A DNA stretch of 64,000 bases from an uncultured Mediterranea sp. GTDB lineage: Bacteria; Bacteroidota; Bacteroidia; Bacteroidales; Bacteroidaceae. Positions 1-8,149 of this stretch are shown here, piece by piece. Each line of letters starts with the position of its first letter. Within the stretch, counting starts at the first letter, position 1. A model generated the notes under the pieces. It was not told the origin of the DNA. It did no database searches and worked only from the letters and a program-made list of their open reading frames with translations. A program made the position numbers and the translations under genes. The stretch is taken from assembly GCF_902493215.1 (NCBI RefSeq), contig NZ_CABUOL010000002.1:62001-126000 (forward strand), in the 5' to 3' direction.

Positions 1-179
1 TTACCCACATCAAGCAGACGGTGATGGACCGTCTCGACCACAAGAATCTGAACGAAGTCATCCCCTGCAATCCCACGGCCGAGAACATCGCCCGTTGGGT
101 GTGTGACCAGATACCTGCCTGCTTCAAGGTAGAGGTGCAGGAGTCCGAAGGAAACATGGCCGTCTATGAGAAAGATTAA
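1..179 (+). CDS. queD: 6-carboxytetrahydropterin synthase QueD, C-terminal part (truncated by window start)
   Basis: Only the last 58 residues are present; the reading frame enters at base 3 and ends at the TAA at 177-179. The fragment carries LDHKNLNE and a PTAENIA stretch, both typical of the 6-pyruvoyl-tetrahydropterin synthase fold; the His and Glu here belong to the QueD active site in known relatives. QueD makes 6-carboxytetrahydropterin from dihydroneopterin triphosphate in the pathway to the tRNA base queuosine. It overlaps the next gene, queE, by 14 bases, so the two are surely cotranscribed. The N-terminal zinc-binding part lies outside the window. Confidence 0.88.
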   Translation, partial: THIKQTVMDRLDHKNLNEVIPCNPTAENIARWVCDQIPACFKVEVQESEGNMAVYEKD

Positions 180-711
180 CGAAATATTCTACAGTCTGCA
201 GGGTGAGGGGTTCCATACGGGTACTCCTGCCGTATTCGTGCGCTTTTCGGGGTGCAACCTGAAATGTCCCTTCTGCGACACGCGTCACGAGGAAGGCACG
301 CTGATGACCGATGAAGCCATCCTGGCCGAAGTACAGAAATATCCGGCCCGCATGGTGATACTGACCGGGGGAGAGCCGTCGCTTTGGATTGACGGGACAT
401 TGGTAGACCTGTTGCATCGGGCTGGGAAGTACATCTGCATCGAAACAAACGGTACCCGTCCCCTGCCGGAAGGTATCGACTGGGTGACCTGTTCACCCAA
501 ACAGGGTGGCGTACTGAAGTTGGCCCGCATGGACGAAGTGAAGGTGGTGTACGAGGGACAGGACCTGACGCCCTACGAACAGCTGCCTGCCGCACACTTC
601 TTCCTGCAGCCCTGCTCATGCCGGAATACGGCCGAGACGGTGGCTTGTGTGCTGGCGCATCCGCGTTGGCGGCTCAGTCTGCAGACGCATAAGCTGATAG
701 ACATACAATAA
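166..711 (+). CDS. queE: 7-carboxy-7-deazaguanine synthase QueE
   Basis: A radical-SAM enzyme of 181 residues that converts 6-carboxytetrahydropterin to 7-carboxy-7-deazaguanine, the step after QueD. The N-terminus shows SLQGEG and then SGCNLKCPFCDT, giving the CX3CX2C cluster ligands at Cys30, Cys34 and Cys37; TGGEPS is the SAM-contact GGE motif. The length matches the short QueE form. The start at 166 lies inside the end of queD. The next gene begins 38 bases downstream; a queC is not visible here. Confidence 0.93.
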   Translation: MRKINEIFYSLQGEGFHTGTPAVFVRFSGCNLKCPFCDTRHEEGTLMTDEAILAEVQKYPARMVILTGGEPSLWIDGTLVDLLHRAGKYICIETNGTRPLPEGIDWVTCSPKQGGVLKLARMDEVKVVYEGQDLTPYEQLPAAHFFLQPCSCRNTAETVACVLAHPRWRLSLQTHKLIDIQ

Positions 712-749
712 GAAAACTAACCATATCATTCAATCAATCTGATGAACCC

Positions 750-1490
750 ATGAAAGTAGGTTTGTTTATTCCATGTTATATCAACGCCATCTATCCCCAG
801 GTGGGAGTGGCGTCCTATAAATTGCTGAAGAGCTTGGGTGTAGACGTGGACTATCCGCTGGACCAGACGTGTTGCGGACAGCCTATGGCCAATGCCGGTT
901 TCGAGGGCGAGGCTTCCAAGCTGGCCCTCCGTTTCGACGATTTGTTCAAGGATTATGACTACGTGGTCGGTCCTTCGGCCAGCTGCGTGGCTTTTGTAAA
1001 GTTGAATCATCCTGATATCCTGAAGCGCGAAGGACACGTGTGCCGGAGTGCGGGAAAGATTTATGACCTCTGTGAATTCATTCACGACGTGGTGAAGCCT
1101 GACAGCCTGAGTGCACGCTTTCCCCATAAGGTGAGCATACACAACAGCTGCCATGGCGTACGCGAGCTCAATCTCTCTTCGCCCAGTGAGCGTAACATTC
1201 CTTACTATAACAAGTTGCGCGATCTTTTGGGGCTGGTGAAGGATATCGAAGTATTTGAGCCGGCCCATCCGGACGAGTGTTGCGGTTTCGGCGGTATGTT
1301 TGCCGTAGAAGAACAGGCCGTCTCGGTCTGCATGGCCCAGGACAAGATCAGGCATCACATGGAAACAGGTGCCGAATACATCACCGGGGCCGACAGCTCC
1401 TGCCTGATGCACATGCAGGGCGTCATTGACCGCGAACATCTGCCCATTAAAACCATTCATATTGTAGAAATATTGGCTTCACAACTATGA
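750..1490 (+). CDS. lutA: L-lactate oxidation iron-sulfur subunit LutA (YkgE type)
   Basis: A 246-residue protein with two cysteine-rich CCG domains: CCGQPMA near residue 45 and CCGFGGMF near residue 180. This duplicated domain is known from LutA/YkgE, GlcF and heterodisulfide-reductase subunits and holds an iron-sulfur cluster. With LutB and LutC it forms the cytoplasmic complex that oxidises L-lactate to pyruvate. The stop overlaps the lutB start by 4 bases (ATGA). No clear TAnnTTTG promoter lies in the 38-base gap after queE, so it may be read from the queuosine genes or from a promoter I cannot recognise. Confidence 0.9.
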   Translation: MKVGLFIPCYINAIYPQVGVASYKLLKSLGVDVDYPLDQTCCGQPMANAGFEGEASKLALRFDDLFKDYDYVVGPSASCVAFVKLNHPDILKREGHVCRSAGKIYDLCEFIHDVVKPDSLSARFPHKVSIHNSCHGVRELNLSSPSERNIPYYNKLRDLLGLVKDIEVFEPAHPDECCGFGGMFAVEEQAVSVCMAQDKIRHHMETGAEYITGADSSCLMHMQGVIDREHLPIKTIHIVEILASQL

Positions 1491-2875
1491 GTACCAAGCA
1501 TTCGAAAGCCGCCGAGAAGTTCCTCCAGAACAAGGAACAGGTGGCATGGCACAACGAGACCCTTTGGATGGTCCGTGCCAAACGCGACAAGATGAGCCGG
1601 GAATTGTCCGAGTGGGAAGACCTGCGCGAGAAGGCTTGTCAGCTGAAATTGTATTCCAACAGCCACCTGGAAGAGCTGTTGGTCGATTTTGAGGAGAACG
1701 CCACCGCCAATGGCGCCATTGTACACTGGGCCAAGGATGCGGAGGAGTATCGCAACATCATCTACGACCTGCTGCGCAGCCACGGCGTCAAGCGCTTTGT
1801 CAAGAGCAAATCCATGCTTTCCGAGGAATGCGAGCTGGATCCTTTCCTGATATCCAAGGGCATTGATACGGTGGAAACCGACTTGGGCGAACGTATCCTG
1901 CAACTGATGCACCTGCCGCCCAGCCATGTGGTGCTGCCGGCCATACACATCAAGCGTCAGCAGGTGGGTGAACTGTTCGAGAAGGAGATGGGGGCCGAAA
2001 AGGGCAACTACGATCCTACTTATCTGACCCATGTGGCCCGCAAGAACCTGCGCGACATTTTTCTGAATGCCGATGCAGCCATGACTGGTGCCAACTTTGC
2101 CGTTGCCTCGACGGGTGATGTCGTGGTATGTACCAACGAAGGCAACGCCGATATGGGCATGTCCTGCCCCAAGCTGAACATTTCGGCTTTCGGGTTGGAG
2201 AAGATTGTACCCGACATGGAGGCGTTGGGTGTCTTTACCCGTCTGTTGGCCCGCTCGGGTACAGGACAACCCAGTACCACCTATACGTCCCATTTCCGCT
2301 CTCCGCGTGAGGGAGGCGAGTATCACATCATTATAGTAGACAACGGACGCAGCGACATGCTGGCCGATACCGACCACATCCGTCTGCTGAACTGTATCCG
2401 TTGCGGAGCGTGCATGAACACGTGCCCCGTCTATCGGCGGAGCGGTGGCTATTCGTATACCTATTTCATTCCAGGGCCAATTGGCATCAATCTGGGGATG
2501 GCACACGATCCGCAGAAGTATTACGACAATCTTTCGGCCTGTTCGCTTTGCCTTTCCTGCTCCAATGTTTGTCCGGCCAAGGTCGATTTGGGCGAACAGA
2601 TCTATAAGTGGCGTCAGGGGTTGAAGGCTATTGGCAAGGCCAGCAGCGAGAAGCAGTATATGTCTGGCGGAATGAAATTCCTGATGGAGCGTCCGGCCCT
2701 GTTCAATGCGGCACTTTGGGCGGCTCCGATGGTGAACGGGTTGCCCCGTTTCATGAAATACAATGGACTGAATGATTGGGGCAAGGGGCGTGAGCTGCCC
2801 AAGTTTGCTTCGGAATCGTTCAACGAGATGTGGAAGAAAAACAAAGTACAGGGAAAGGAGGAATCTGAGAAATGA
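1487..2875 (+). CDS. lutB: L-lactate oxidation iron-sulfur protein LutB
   Basis: A 462-residue LUD-domain protein with two C-terminal 4Fe-4S clusters: CIRCGACMNTCPVY near residues 304-317 and CSLCLSCSNVCP near 352-363. These features and the position between lutA and lutC identify the YkgF/LutB subunit. The clusters should pass electrons from lactate onwards to a membrane carrier. It overlaps both neighbours by 4 bases (ATGA at both ends), so the three proteins are probably translationally coupled. No lactate permease or LutR-type regulator lies next to it. Confidence 0.92.
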   Translation: MSTKHSKAAEKFLQNKEQVAWHNETLWMVRAKRDKMSRELSEWEDLREKACQLKLYSNSHLEELLVDFEENATANGAIVHWAKDAEEYRNIIYDLLRSHGVKRFVKSKSMLSEECELDPFLISKGIDTVETDLGERILQLMHLPPSHVVLPAIHIKRQQVGELFEKEMGAEKGNYDPTYLTHVARKNLRDIFLNADAAMTGANFAVASTGDVVVCTNEGNADMGMSCPKLNISAFGLEKIVPDMEALGVFTRLLARSGTGQPSTTYTSHFRSPREGGEYHIIIVDNGRSDMLADTDHIRLLNCIRCGACMNTCPVYRRSGGYSYTYFIPGPIGINLGMAHDPQKYYDNLSACSLCLSCSNVCPAKVDLGEQIYKWRQGLKAIGKASSEKQYMSGGMKFLMERPALFNAALWAAPMVNGLPRFMKYNGLNDWGKGRELPKFASESFNEMWKKNKVQGKEESEK

Positions 2876-3450
2876 GCAATCGTGACGAAATATTGGACAA
2901 GATACGTCGGAATACCAAGTTGCGTTTCGACTATCCCCGCTGGGAGATAAAGGCTACGACCTATGCCGACAAGGTGAAACAGTTTTGTGAAGTCAGCCGT
3001 CAGGTGGGAGGTGATGCAGTGGTGTGGCAGGAGGGCGATACGCTGGATGCCATCATACGTACGCGTTTCCCTGAAGCGCGTAGCATTGCTTCGACTTTGA
3101 CAGAAGTGACTTGCGCTACGCTGAATCCCGACGAGGTGGAGCGTGCGCAGGATTTGAACGGAGTAGACCTGGCTGTGGTGTCGGGTGAAATGGGAGTGGC
3201 CGAGAATGGGGCGGTCTGGATTCCGCAGACCGTTCGTCATAAGTTGCTGTATTTCATTGCGGAGGCATTGCTGATAGTTGTGGATCGCAACCGTCTGGTC
3301 AACAATATGCACGAGGCCTATGCTGCTTTAAAGACAGTTTCCTATCCTTATGGCGTATTCATCTCGGGACCTTCGAAGACGGCCGATATCGAGCAGGCGC
3401 TGGTTATGGGAGCCCATGGCGCGCGTAAGGTGCTGGTCGTCTTGAAGTAA
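2872..3450 (+). CDS. lutC: LUD-domain lactate oxidation protein LutC
   Basis: A 192-residue protein of the LUD family (YkgG/LutC), the third subunit of the lactate-oxidation complex. The family signature is seen as the GVDLAVVSGEMGVAENGAVW-like core followed by a stretch with VDRNRLVNNMHEA. It has no cysteine cluster motifs, as is normal for LutC. It starts within the end of lutB (4-base overlap) and ends 15 bases before a strong hairpin terminator, so it closes the lutABC operon. Confidence 0.88.
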   Translation: MSNRDEILDKIRRNTKLRFDYPRWEIKATTYADKVKQFCEVSRQVGGDAVVWQEGDTLDAIIRTRFPEARSIASTLTEVTCATLNPDEVERAQDLNGVDLAVVSGEMGVAENGAVWIPQTVRHKLLYFIAEALLIVVDRNRLVNNMHEAYAALKTVSYPYGVFISGPSKTADIEQALVMGAHGARKVLVVLK

Positions 3451-3465
3451 TTTTTATCCTTACAA

Positions 3466-3507
3466 CAAAAAATCCGATATCCTTTGAAGGATACCGGATT
3501 TTTTGTT
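3466..3507. terminator. Bidirectional intrinsic terminator between lutC and tRNA-Trp
   Basis: An A-run, a long stem (AAATCCGATATCCTT paired with AAGGATACCGGATTT, one mismatch) with a two-base loop, and a T-run. Because the A-run mirrors the T-run, it can end lutABC reading rightward and tRNA-Trp reading leftward. Confidence 0.85.
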
Positions 3508-3508
3508 G

Positions 3509-3581
3509 CACGGGAAGAGAGGCTCGAACTCCCGACACTCGGTTTTGGAGACCGATGCTCTACCAACTGAGCTATTCCCGT
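3509..3581 (-). tRNA. tRNA-Trp (anticodon CCA)
   Basis: On the minus strand the sequence folds into a full cloverleaf of 73 nt. The acceptor ACGGGAA pairs with TTCCCGT, the anticodon stem TCGGT/ACCGA holds the loop CTCCAAA with anticodon CCA, and the T loop reads TTCGAGC. The 3' CCA is not encoded. A TACCTTTG promoter box sits just upstream. Confidence 0.96.
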
Positions 3582-3592
3582 GTTTGCGGCTG

Positions 3593-3600
3593 CAAAGGTA
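3593..3600 (-). promoter_or_regulatory. -7 promoter box for tRNA-Trp
   Basis: TACCTTTG on the minus strand, 11 bases before the tRNA. It matches the Bacteroidales -7 consensus TAnnTTTG. Confidence 0.7.
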
Positions 3601-3669
3601 GTGGAAAGTTTTGATTTTGCAAGACCTTTGCCGCTTTATTTTTCTTCTTGCCTCTGATTATACTTTCTT

Positions 3670-4245
3670 TTATAGCATTTGCAAGTCCTGATACATGACC
3701 CGATAGGCGGCCGCTTTCTTGTCCAGAGCCAACGGATAGGCCCGCGAGGAAGAGGGCATGCGATAGAGACGCAGGGGACGTCCTTCGAAAAGGAATTCGG
3801 TGAAGTCGCCCACCTTGGGAGCTGTAAGGGAGAACGTGCGGCACAATGTATCGGTAGCCTTTTCGCCGGTGGTGACGATAGCGCGGCATTGGGGAAGTCT
3901 TTCGAGCAGGCCGCGGACATCTGTAGGTTGTACCACTTCCAGAAACTTGTCGGATGCATTGTCCTGCAGACGTCGGACAGCCGTGGCCGTGTCATAAAGG
4001 GCAATACCTTTTTCCTGCAGGAAAGCAATGAGTTCTTCCTTGGAAAAGGCCCTTTTTCCCTTGACAACAAAGTGCTCTTTGTCGCCGAAGAAGATGAGGC
4101 CCACGATGCGCCACATATCGTTGTTCCAGTTAGGGTAATAGAACTCCATACTCCACCGCTTGCGTTGCGGCGGAAAGCTGCCCAACATCAGCAGCCGGGC
4201 AGCGGCCGGCAGGAAGGGTTCGAGCGGGTGCTGTTCTATTTCCAT
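3670..4245 (-). CDS. Uracil-DNA glycosylase superfamily protein
   Basis: A 191-residue cytoplasmic protein. An N-terminal LMLGSFPPQ stretch resembles motif 1 of the uracil/hypoxanthine DNA glycosylase superfamily, FYYPNWNNDMW follows, and MPSSSRAYPL near the C-terminus resembles the second active-site loop. The members closest in pattern are the single-domain glycosylases that remove deaminated bases, but the exact subfamily and substrate cannot be read from sequence alone. It starts 17 bases after the stop of the upstream minus-strand gene (4263-4892), so the two are likely cotranscribed. Confidence 0.72.
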   Translation of the reverse strand: MEIEQHPLEPFLPAAARLLMLGSFPPQRKRWSMEFYYPNWNNDMWRIVGLIFFGDKEHFVVKGKRAFSKEELIAFLQEKGIALYDTATAVRRLQDNASDKFLEVVQPTDVRGLLERLPQCRAIVTTGEKATDTLCRTFSLTAPKVGDFTEFLFEGRPLRLYRMPSSSRAYPLALDKKAAAYRVMYQDLQML

Positions 4246-4262
4246 AAAAGGTCTGTCGGAGG

Positions 4263-4892
4263 TTATTCCTTGTCTTCGTGCTTCTTATGCTTGGCTTCCT
4301 TTTTGGCCAGTACTACGACGTTGTATACGTATTCTGTCATCCATTGTTCGGAGTAGCCCAGGCGTTCCTTGTATTGGCGTACGGCGGCAGCCGTCTTGTG
4401 GACGTCGTCTTTCTTCCACACAGTCTTGGTGCAGACTTCGTGGACGGTCTTTTCCGTCATGGCTCTGAGGGCGCCCTTGAAGATGGAAGGCATGCGGAAT
4501 TTCCACTGCATCAGGTTGCCCATCAGCATCATCAGGTCGTTGGAGAATCCCTGGTACATGAAAAGGTAGGCTTGGACATCGTTCTGGGTGCGGCAATGCT
4601 TCTTGATGGAAGCTTCAATTTCCTTGAAGAAGTTTTCGCTCAGGCCATAGTCCTGCATCAGCATTTTCTTGGATGCGGCCTTTTCGGCCTGACCCAATCG
4701 TCCACCCTGGGTAGGAATCTTGAACAGGCGCTTGAATGTGGCAACGTCGGGCACGAAACGTATGTTGGTGATGCCCAGATTGGCCGCTATTACGGATTGG
4801 AAGTAGACGCGTGTCAGCAAGACAAAGTCTTCAACGTTCTTGGAGGAGTTCTCTTCGCTATTCTTTTTGAATAAGTTGGCAAATATTCCCAT
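4263..4892 (-). CDS. Conserved hypothetical protein, 209 aa
   Basis: I do not recognise a named family. The protein is soluble, largely alpha-helical by composition, with a polar N-terminus (KKNSEENSSKN) and a Lys/Glu/His-rich tail (KKEAKHKKHEDKE). It has no signal peptide or membrane segment and no obvious catalytic motif. Its promoter box is at 4927-4934, and it is the first gene of a likely two-gene unit with the uracil-DNA-glycosylase-like gene. That pairing is the only hint to a role. Confidence 0.75.
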   Translation of the reverse strand: MGIFANLFKKNSEENSSKNVEDFVLLTRVYFQSVIAANLGITNIRFVPDVATFKRLFKIPTQGGRLGQAEKAASKKMLMQDYGLSENFFKEIEASIKKHCRTQNDVQAYLFMYQGFSNDLMMLMGNLMQWKFRMPSIFKGALRAMTEKTVHEVCTKTVWKKDDVHKTAAAVRQYKERLGYSEQWMTEYVYNVVVLAKKEAKHKKHEDKE

Positions 4893-4926
4893 ATATTTCT
4901 TATTGTATGATTATTCAGTTGTGGCG

Positions 4927-4934
4927 CAAAATTA
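4927..4934 (-). promoter_or_regulatory. -7 promoter box for the 209-aa hypothetical gene
   Basis: TAATTTTG on the minus strand, about 35 bases before the start codon at 4892. Confidence 0.6.
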
Positions 4935-5008
4935 CGAAATAAGTTGATTTACACCAATATTGTATGGAGCTTATTTCTTAACTTTCTCGTACCGCATTTC
5001 AATCGGAT

Positions 5009-5653
5009 TCATTTTTTCAGCCGGAAATGGAATTTGTGATGTTCGAAAACGGTCTCCACGATGTCGTAGCGGATGAATTTGGCCAGCAGGTGTTCGGCAG
5101 CACGGCGCGAAAGATGTGCCAGACGGCAATATCGGTTGAGTGACAACAGCTCGTTCTGTTTCAACAGATCGAGCAGCAGTTGCTCGCGTTCGGTATATTC
5201 CATCAGTTCGCCAAGCGGATTTCCACTTTGTTGCCATACACGCAGGTGTACCGGGGTGGCGAGGATGTTTTCATCTTTGATGCGGAGATAGGCCAGATAT
5301 TTTCCCGATTCGTCCTGGGCATATACTGGTTTCTGTTCACTTTCCTCTATCTGTACAATCAGGATGTTCCGTCCTTCAATCTGAAAGGTTTGTGTCTGAT
5401 ATTCGACCGTCGGTTTGCAATAAAGTTCGGCGGCTGCTTCAATCATGTATATCTCTTCTTCCGAGCGCACGCCGGCTATCTTGCCATTGTCCTTAACGCC
5501 GATCAGCAACCGTCCTCCTTCTGTATTGGCAAAGGCGGAGAGGGTCTTGGCTATCTTGCGTGCGTCCGATATTTCGAATTTGAAGTCTTGTTGCTGATGC
5601 TCTCCTTCAGCAATCAGGGCATGTATATAATCAGTGTCTGTCAGAGGTTTCAT
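5009..5653 (-). CDS. AlbA_2 (Schlafen-type) DNA-binding protein with C-terminal winged helix
   Basis: A 214-residue protein. Residues about 15-125 form an AlbA_2 domain, recognisable from the pattern EGEHQQQDFKFEISDARKIA, then AFANTEGGRLLIGVxDNGxIxGV and the later EESEQKPVYA stretch. The C-terminal 60 residues (TEREQLLLDLLKQNELLSLNR...) look like a winged helix-turn-helix. Such proteins are common putative transcription regulators in Bacteroidetes; the ATPase-like extension seen in larger relatives is missing. It is transcribed alone on the minus strand. Its promoter box is so close to the ATG that the message may be nearly leaderless. The targets are unknown. Confidence 0.8.
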   Translation of the reverse strand: MKPLTDTDYIHALIAEGEHQQQDFKFEISDARKIAKTLSAFANTEGGRLLIGVKDNGKIAGVRSEEEIYMIEAAAELYCKPTVEYQTQTFQIEGRNILIVQIEESEQKPVYAQDESGKYLAYLRIKDENILATPVHLRVWQQSGNPLGELMEYTEREQLLLDLLKQNELLSLNRYCRLAHLSRRAAEHLLAKFIRYDIVETVFEHHKFHFRLKK

Positions 5654-5658
5654 GGCTG

Positions 5659-5666
5659 CAAAAGTA
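5659..5666 (-). promoter_or_regulatory. -7 promoter box for the AlbA_2 gene
   Basis: TACTTTTG on the minus strand, ending only five bases before the ATG at 5653, which implies a very short or absent 5' leader. Confidence 0.55.
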
Positions 5667-5759
5667 GGGAAAAAACGCTGAATATTCCTTTTTTCTCCTA
5701 AAAATGCGGCTACGGTGAAAAAAAATCTTCTTTTTGTGCGTTTATTTCACAAAAGAATG

Positions 5760-5767
5760 TATTTTTG
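5760..5767 (+). promoter_or_regulatory. -7 promoter box for the Hc1-like gene
   Basis: TATTTTTG, with a TTTG at 5733-5736 as a possible -33 element (spacing 23, slightly long). Confidence 0.6.
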
Positions 5768-5804
5768 CCGTACATTATTAACAAAGTAAATACTTAAAGG
5801 GATT

Positions 5805-5978
5805 ATGAAAGAATTAGTAGAAAAGGTTGCTGAGTTATATGCAGCATTTGAGAAAGATGCAAAAGCACAGTTGGAAAATGGTAACAAGGCTGCCGGTACA
5901 CGTGCACGTAAGGCCTCTTTGGAAATTGAAAAGGCAATGAAGGCTTTCCGTAAAGCATCTCTGGAAGCTGCAAAATAA
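5805..5978 (+). CDS. Histone H1-like protein Hc1
   Basis: A 57-residue basic, Ala/Lys/Glu-rich helical protein starting MKELVEKVAELYAAF and ending RKASLEAAK. It matches the short Bacteroidetes Hc1 family, which is annotated as a DNA-binding, chromatin-condensing protein by similarity to chlamydial Hc1. The alternation of lysines with alanine and glutamate suggests one long amphipathic helix. It has its own promoter (5760-5767) and a strong terminator right behind it, so it is a single-gene unit. The codon choice (AAA, GAA, GTA, GCA) is AT-richer than that of its neighbours, as expected of a highly expressed small gene here. The DNA-binding role is inferred from the family. Confidence 0.88.
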   Translation: MKELVEKVAELYAAFEKDAKAQLENGNKAAGTRARKASLEIEKAMKAFRKASLEAAK

Positions 5979-6000
5979 GATAGCAGTAAAAGAAATTAAA

Positions 6001-6041
6001 AAGAAGGTGACTACTCTTCGGAGCGGTCACCTTCTTTTTTT
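6001..6041. terminator. Intrinsic terminator after the Hc1-like gene
   Basis: The stem AAGAAGGTGAC pairs exactly with GTCACCTTCTT and is followed by a T-run on the plus strand. The left arm starts with A's, so it may also serve the facing HAD gene, whose stop codon is at 6040. Confidence 0.88.
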
Positions 6042-6783
6042 AGTGGGTATTCTGAAGTGCCTGATAGACGGCTTCCCATTGGTTGCAAAAGTCTTGCATG
6101 GATGGAAATAACAGATTGGCGCCTGCATCGAGCAGCACTTGTTCGGCCAGGGGACCTGTATTGACGGCTATGGTGAAGATACCTGCCGCAACGCCTGCCT
6201 GTACACCGATAGGGGCGTTTTCGACGACAATTGCTTCATTGGGGGCTGCATGTACTTTCTCCAATCCCATCAGGTAGGGTTCAGGATGTGGTTTGCCGTA
6301 TTTGACATCGAAGGCAGTAACCATGTGGTTCCGATCGAAGGTGTCGGGATAATTATGACTCAGTCTTTCTAATAGGGAAGTTTGTCCCGAGCCGGTGACC
6401 AATACGGGAGTAAGTCCGCAGGCTTTTACTTTTTGCATCAGTTCCCAAGCACCTTTCATGCGTTCGGGTTCGGGATGCTTGTTGAACTCCCGGCTTTTTT
6501 CGGCATAGATTTCTTCGATCATCTCGGGAGTGGCATCTTTGCCGAACTGCCTTTGGTATACAATGTTGATAGTCGATGCTCCTGTACGTCCTTCGTGCAG
6601 AAAAGCTTCCTCGCGGCTTAAGTGGAGGCCACGACGCTCCATTACCGTATGCCAAGCGTCGGCATGATAGGGCATGGAGTCGAATAGTACTCCGTCCATG
6701 TCGAACAATATTGCTTTGAGACGGATACAAGAATGCCCGCTACCTTGCAGATAGCGGGCTATGGATTGTTGAATGGAATTCAT
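6040..6783 (-). CDS. HAD-superfamily hydrolase, beta-phosphoglucomutase-like
   Basis: A 247-residue enzyme with the HAD motif 1 DMDGVLFDS near residue 27, then LVTGS (motif 2), KYGKPHPEPY (motif 3 lysine) and VVENAPIGVQAG (motif 4). The cap domain between motifs 1 and 2 is helical, as in the beta-phosphoglucomutase/phosphatase subgroup (C1 cap). I chose the ATG at 6783 because the reading frame upstream runs into the coding part of pgi and does not look like protein. It lies 5 bases after the pgi stop, so it is probably cotranscribed. The substrate, probably a sugar phosphate, is not certain. Confidence 0.85.
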   Translation of the reverse strand: MNSIQQSIARYLQGSGHSCIRLKAILFDMDGVLFDSMPYHADAWHTVMERRGLHLSREEAFLHEGRTGASTINIVYQRQFGKDATPEMIEEIYAEKSREFNKHPEPERMKGAWELMQKVKACGLTPVLVTGSGQTSLLERLSHNYPDTFDRNHMVTAFDVKYGKPHPEPYLMGLEKVHAAPNEAIVVENAPIGVQAGVAAGIFTIAVNTGPLAEQVLLDAGANLLFPSMQDFCNQWEAVYQALQNTH

Positions 6784-6788
6784 AGAGC

Positions 6789-8126
6789 TTACAGTCTTGC
6801 GCGGATAGCTTTGGATTCTTCTTCGTATCCAGGTTTGTTGAGCAGGGCAAACATGTTCTTCTTGTAGGCCTCTACACCCGGTTGGTTGAACGTGTTGACT
6901 CCCAACAGATAACCGCTGATACCGCAGGCTTTTTCGAAGAAGTAGAGCAGACCGCCGATACATTCTTCGTTCAGGGTCGGTACAGAGATACGCATGTTGG
7001 GTACACCTCCGTCTACGTGAGCCAGCTGTGTGCCCAGTTCGGCCATCTTGTTGACTTCGTCTACACGCTTGCCGGCCAGGAAATTCAAGCCGTCCAGGTT
7101 TTCTGCATCGCTGGGTACTTCCAGTTTGTGGGTCGGTTGTTCAACCGAGATAACGGTTTCGTAGATGGTACGTTCGCCTTCCTGAATCCATTGGCCCATG
7201 GAATGAAGGTCGGTCGAGAAATCTACGGCAGTAGGGAAAATGCCCTTACCTTCCTTACCTTCGGATTCACCATACAATTGTTTCCACCATTCGTTGACGT
7301 AATGAAGTTTCGGGTTGAAGTTGACAAGGATTTCAATCTTCTTGCCATTCTTGTACAATTCGTTGCGGGTAGCGGCATACAGAGCAGCGGGATTCTGTTC
7401 GAAAGGAACGTCCGCACCACAAGCCTTCTCCATTTCAACGGCACCAGCCACCAGCTTGTCAATGTCGAAGCCGGCTACGGCGATAGGAAGCAAACCAACT
7501 GGAGTCAGTACGGAGAAACGTCCGCCTACATTGTCGGGGATGATGAACGACTTGTATCCTTCCTTGTCGGCAGTCGTGCGTGCAGCACCTTTCTTGGCAT
7601 CTGTAACGGCTACGATGACTTTCTTCGCCATCTCTTTTCCACGCTGGTCTTCGCATTGTTTTTTCAACAGACGGAAAGCGAGGGCAGTCTCAGTAGTTGT
7701 ACCGGACTTGGAGATATTGATGACGCCGAATTTCTTGTCTTTCAGATATTCAGTGAGTTCGTATAAGTAGTCTTCACCGATATTGTGACCGGCGAAAAGA
7801 ATGGTAGGGGCGTTCTTTTTTTCCTGCAACCAGACAAAGCTGTTTGAAAGTGCTTCGATGACTGCACGTGCACCCAGATAGCTTCCGCCGATACCTGCTA
7901 CGATTACAACTTCACAATTTTCACGCAATATCTGTGCTGTAGCTTTCAAGTCTTCCAGGTGCTCTTTGGTGATGGATGACGGCAGGTGCAGCCAACCCAA
8001 AAAGTCGTTACCTTTGCAGGTGCCATTTTCCAAAGCGTCTTGTGCTTCTTTTACTTTTGCTTCGTAAGCGGCAACATTTTCTTTGGAAATAAATCCAAAA
8101 GTCTTTTCAATGTTTAAACTAATCAT
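6789..8126 (-). CDS. pgi: Glucose-6-phosphate isomerase
   Basis: A 445-residue cytoplasmic glycolytic enzyme interconverting glucose-6-phosphate and fructose-6-phosphate. The family signatures are clear: GIGGSYLGARA, NISKSGTTTETA, the GGRFSVLTPVG stretch and NQPGVEAYK near the C-terminus. The size is that of the short bacterial type. It sits in a minus-strand run lysS-gpsA-pgi-HAD, with 23 bases between gpsA and pgi. Confidence 0.97.
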   Translation of the reverse strand: MISLNIEKTFGFISKENVAAYEAKVKEAQDALENGTCKGNDFLGWLHLPSSITKEHLEDLKATAQILRENCEVVIVAGIGGSYLGARAVIEALSNSFVWLQEKKNAPTILFAGHNIGEDYLYELTEYLKDKKFGVINISKSGTTTETALAFRLLKKQCEDQRGKEMAKKVIVAVTDAKKGAARTTADKEGYKSFIIPDNVGGRFSVLTPVGLLPIAVAGFDIDKLVAGAVEMEKACGADVPFEQNPAALYAATRNELYKNGKKIEILVNFNPKLHYVNEWWKQLYGESEGKEGKGIFPTAVDFSTDLHSMGQWIQEGERTIYETVISVEQPTHKLEVPSDAENLDGLNFLAGKRVDEVNKMAELGTQLAHVDGGVPNMRISVPTLNEECIGGLLYFFEKACGISGYLLGVNTFNQPGVEAYKKNMFALLNKPGYEEESKAIRARL

Positions 8127-8149
8127 ACTATCTTAATTTAAAAAAAGTT

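Noticed and set aside
6784..6963. Sixty extra N-terminal codons for the HAD phosphatase
   Set aside because: They overlap the C-terminal coding part of pgi and give an Arg/Gln-rich sequence unlike the family; the ATG at 6783 fits better.
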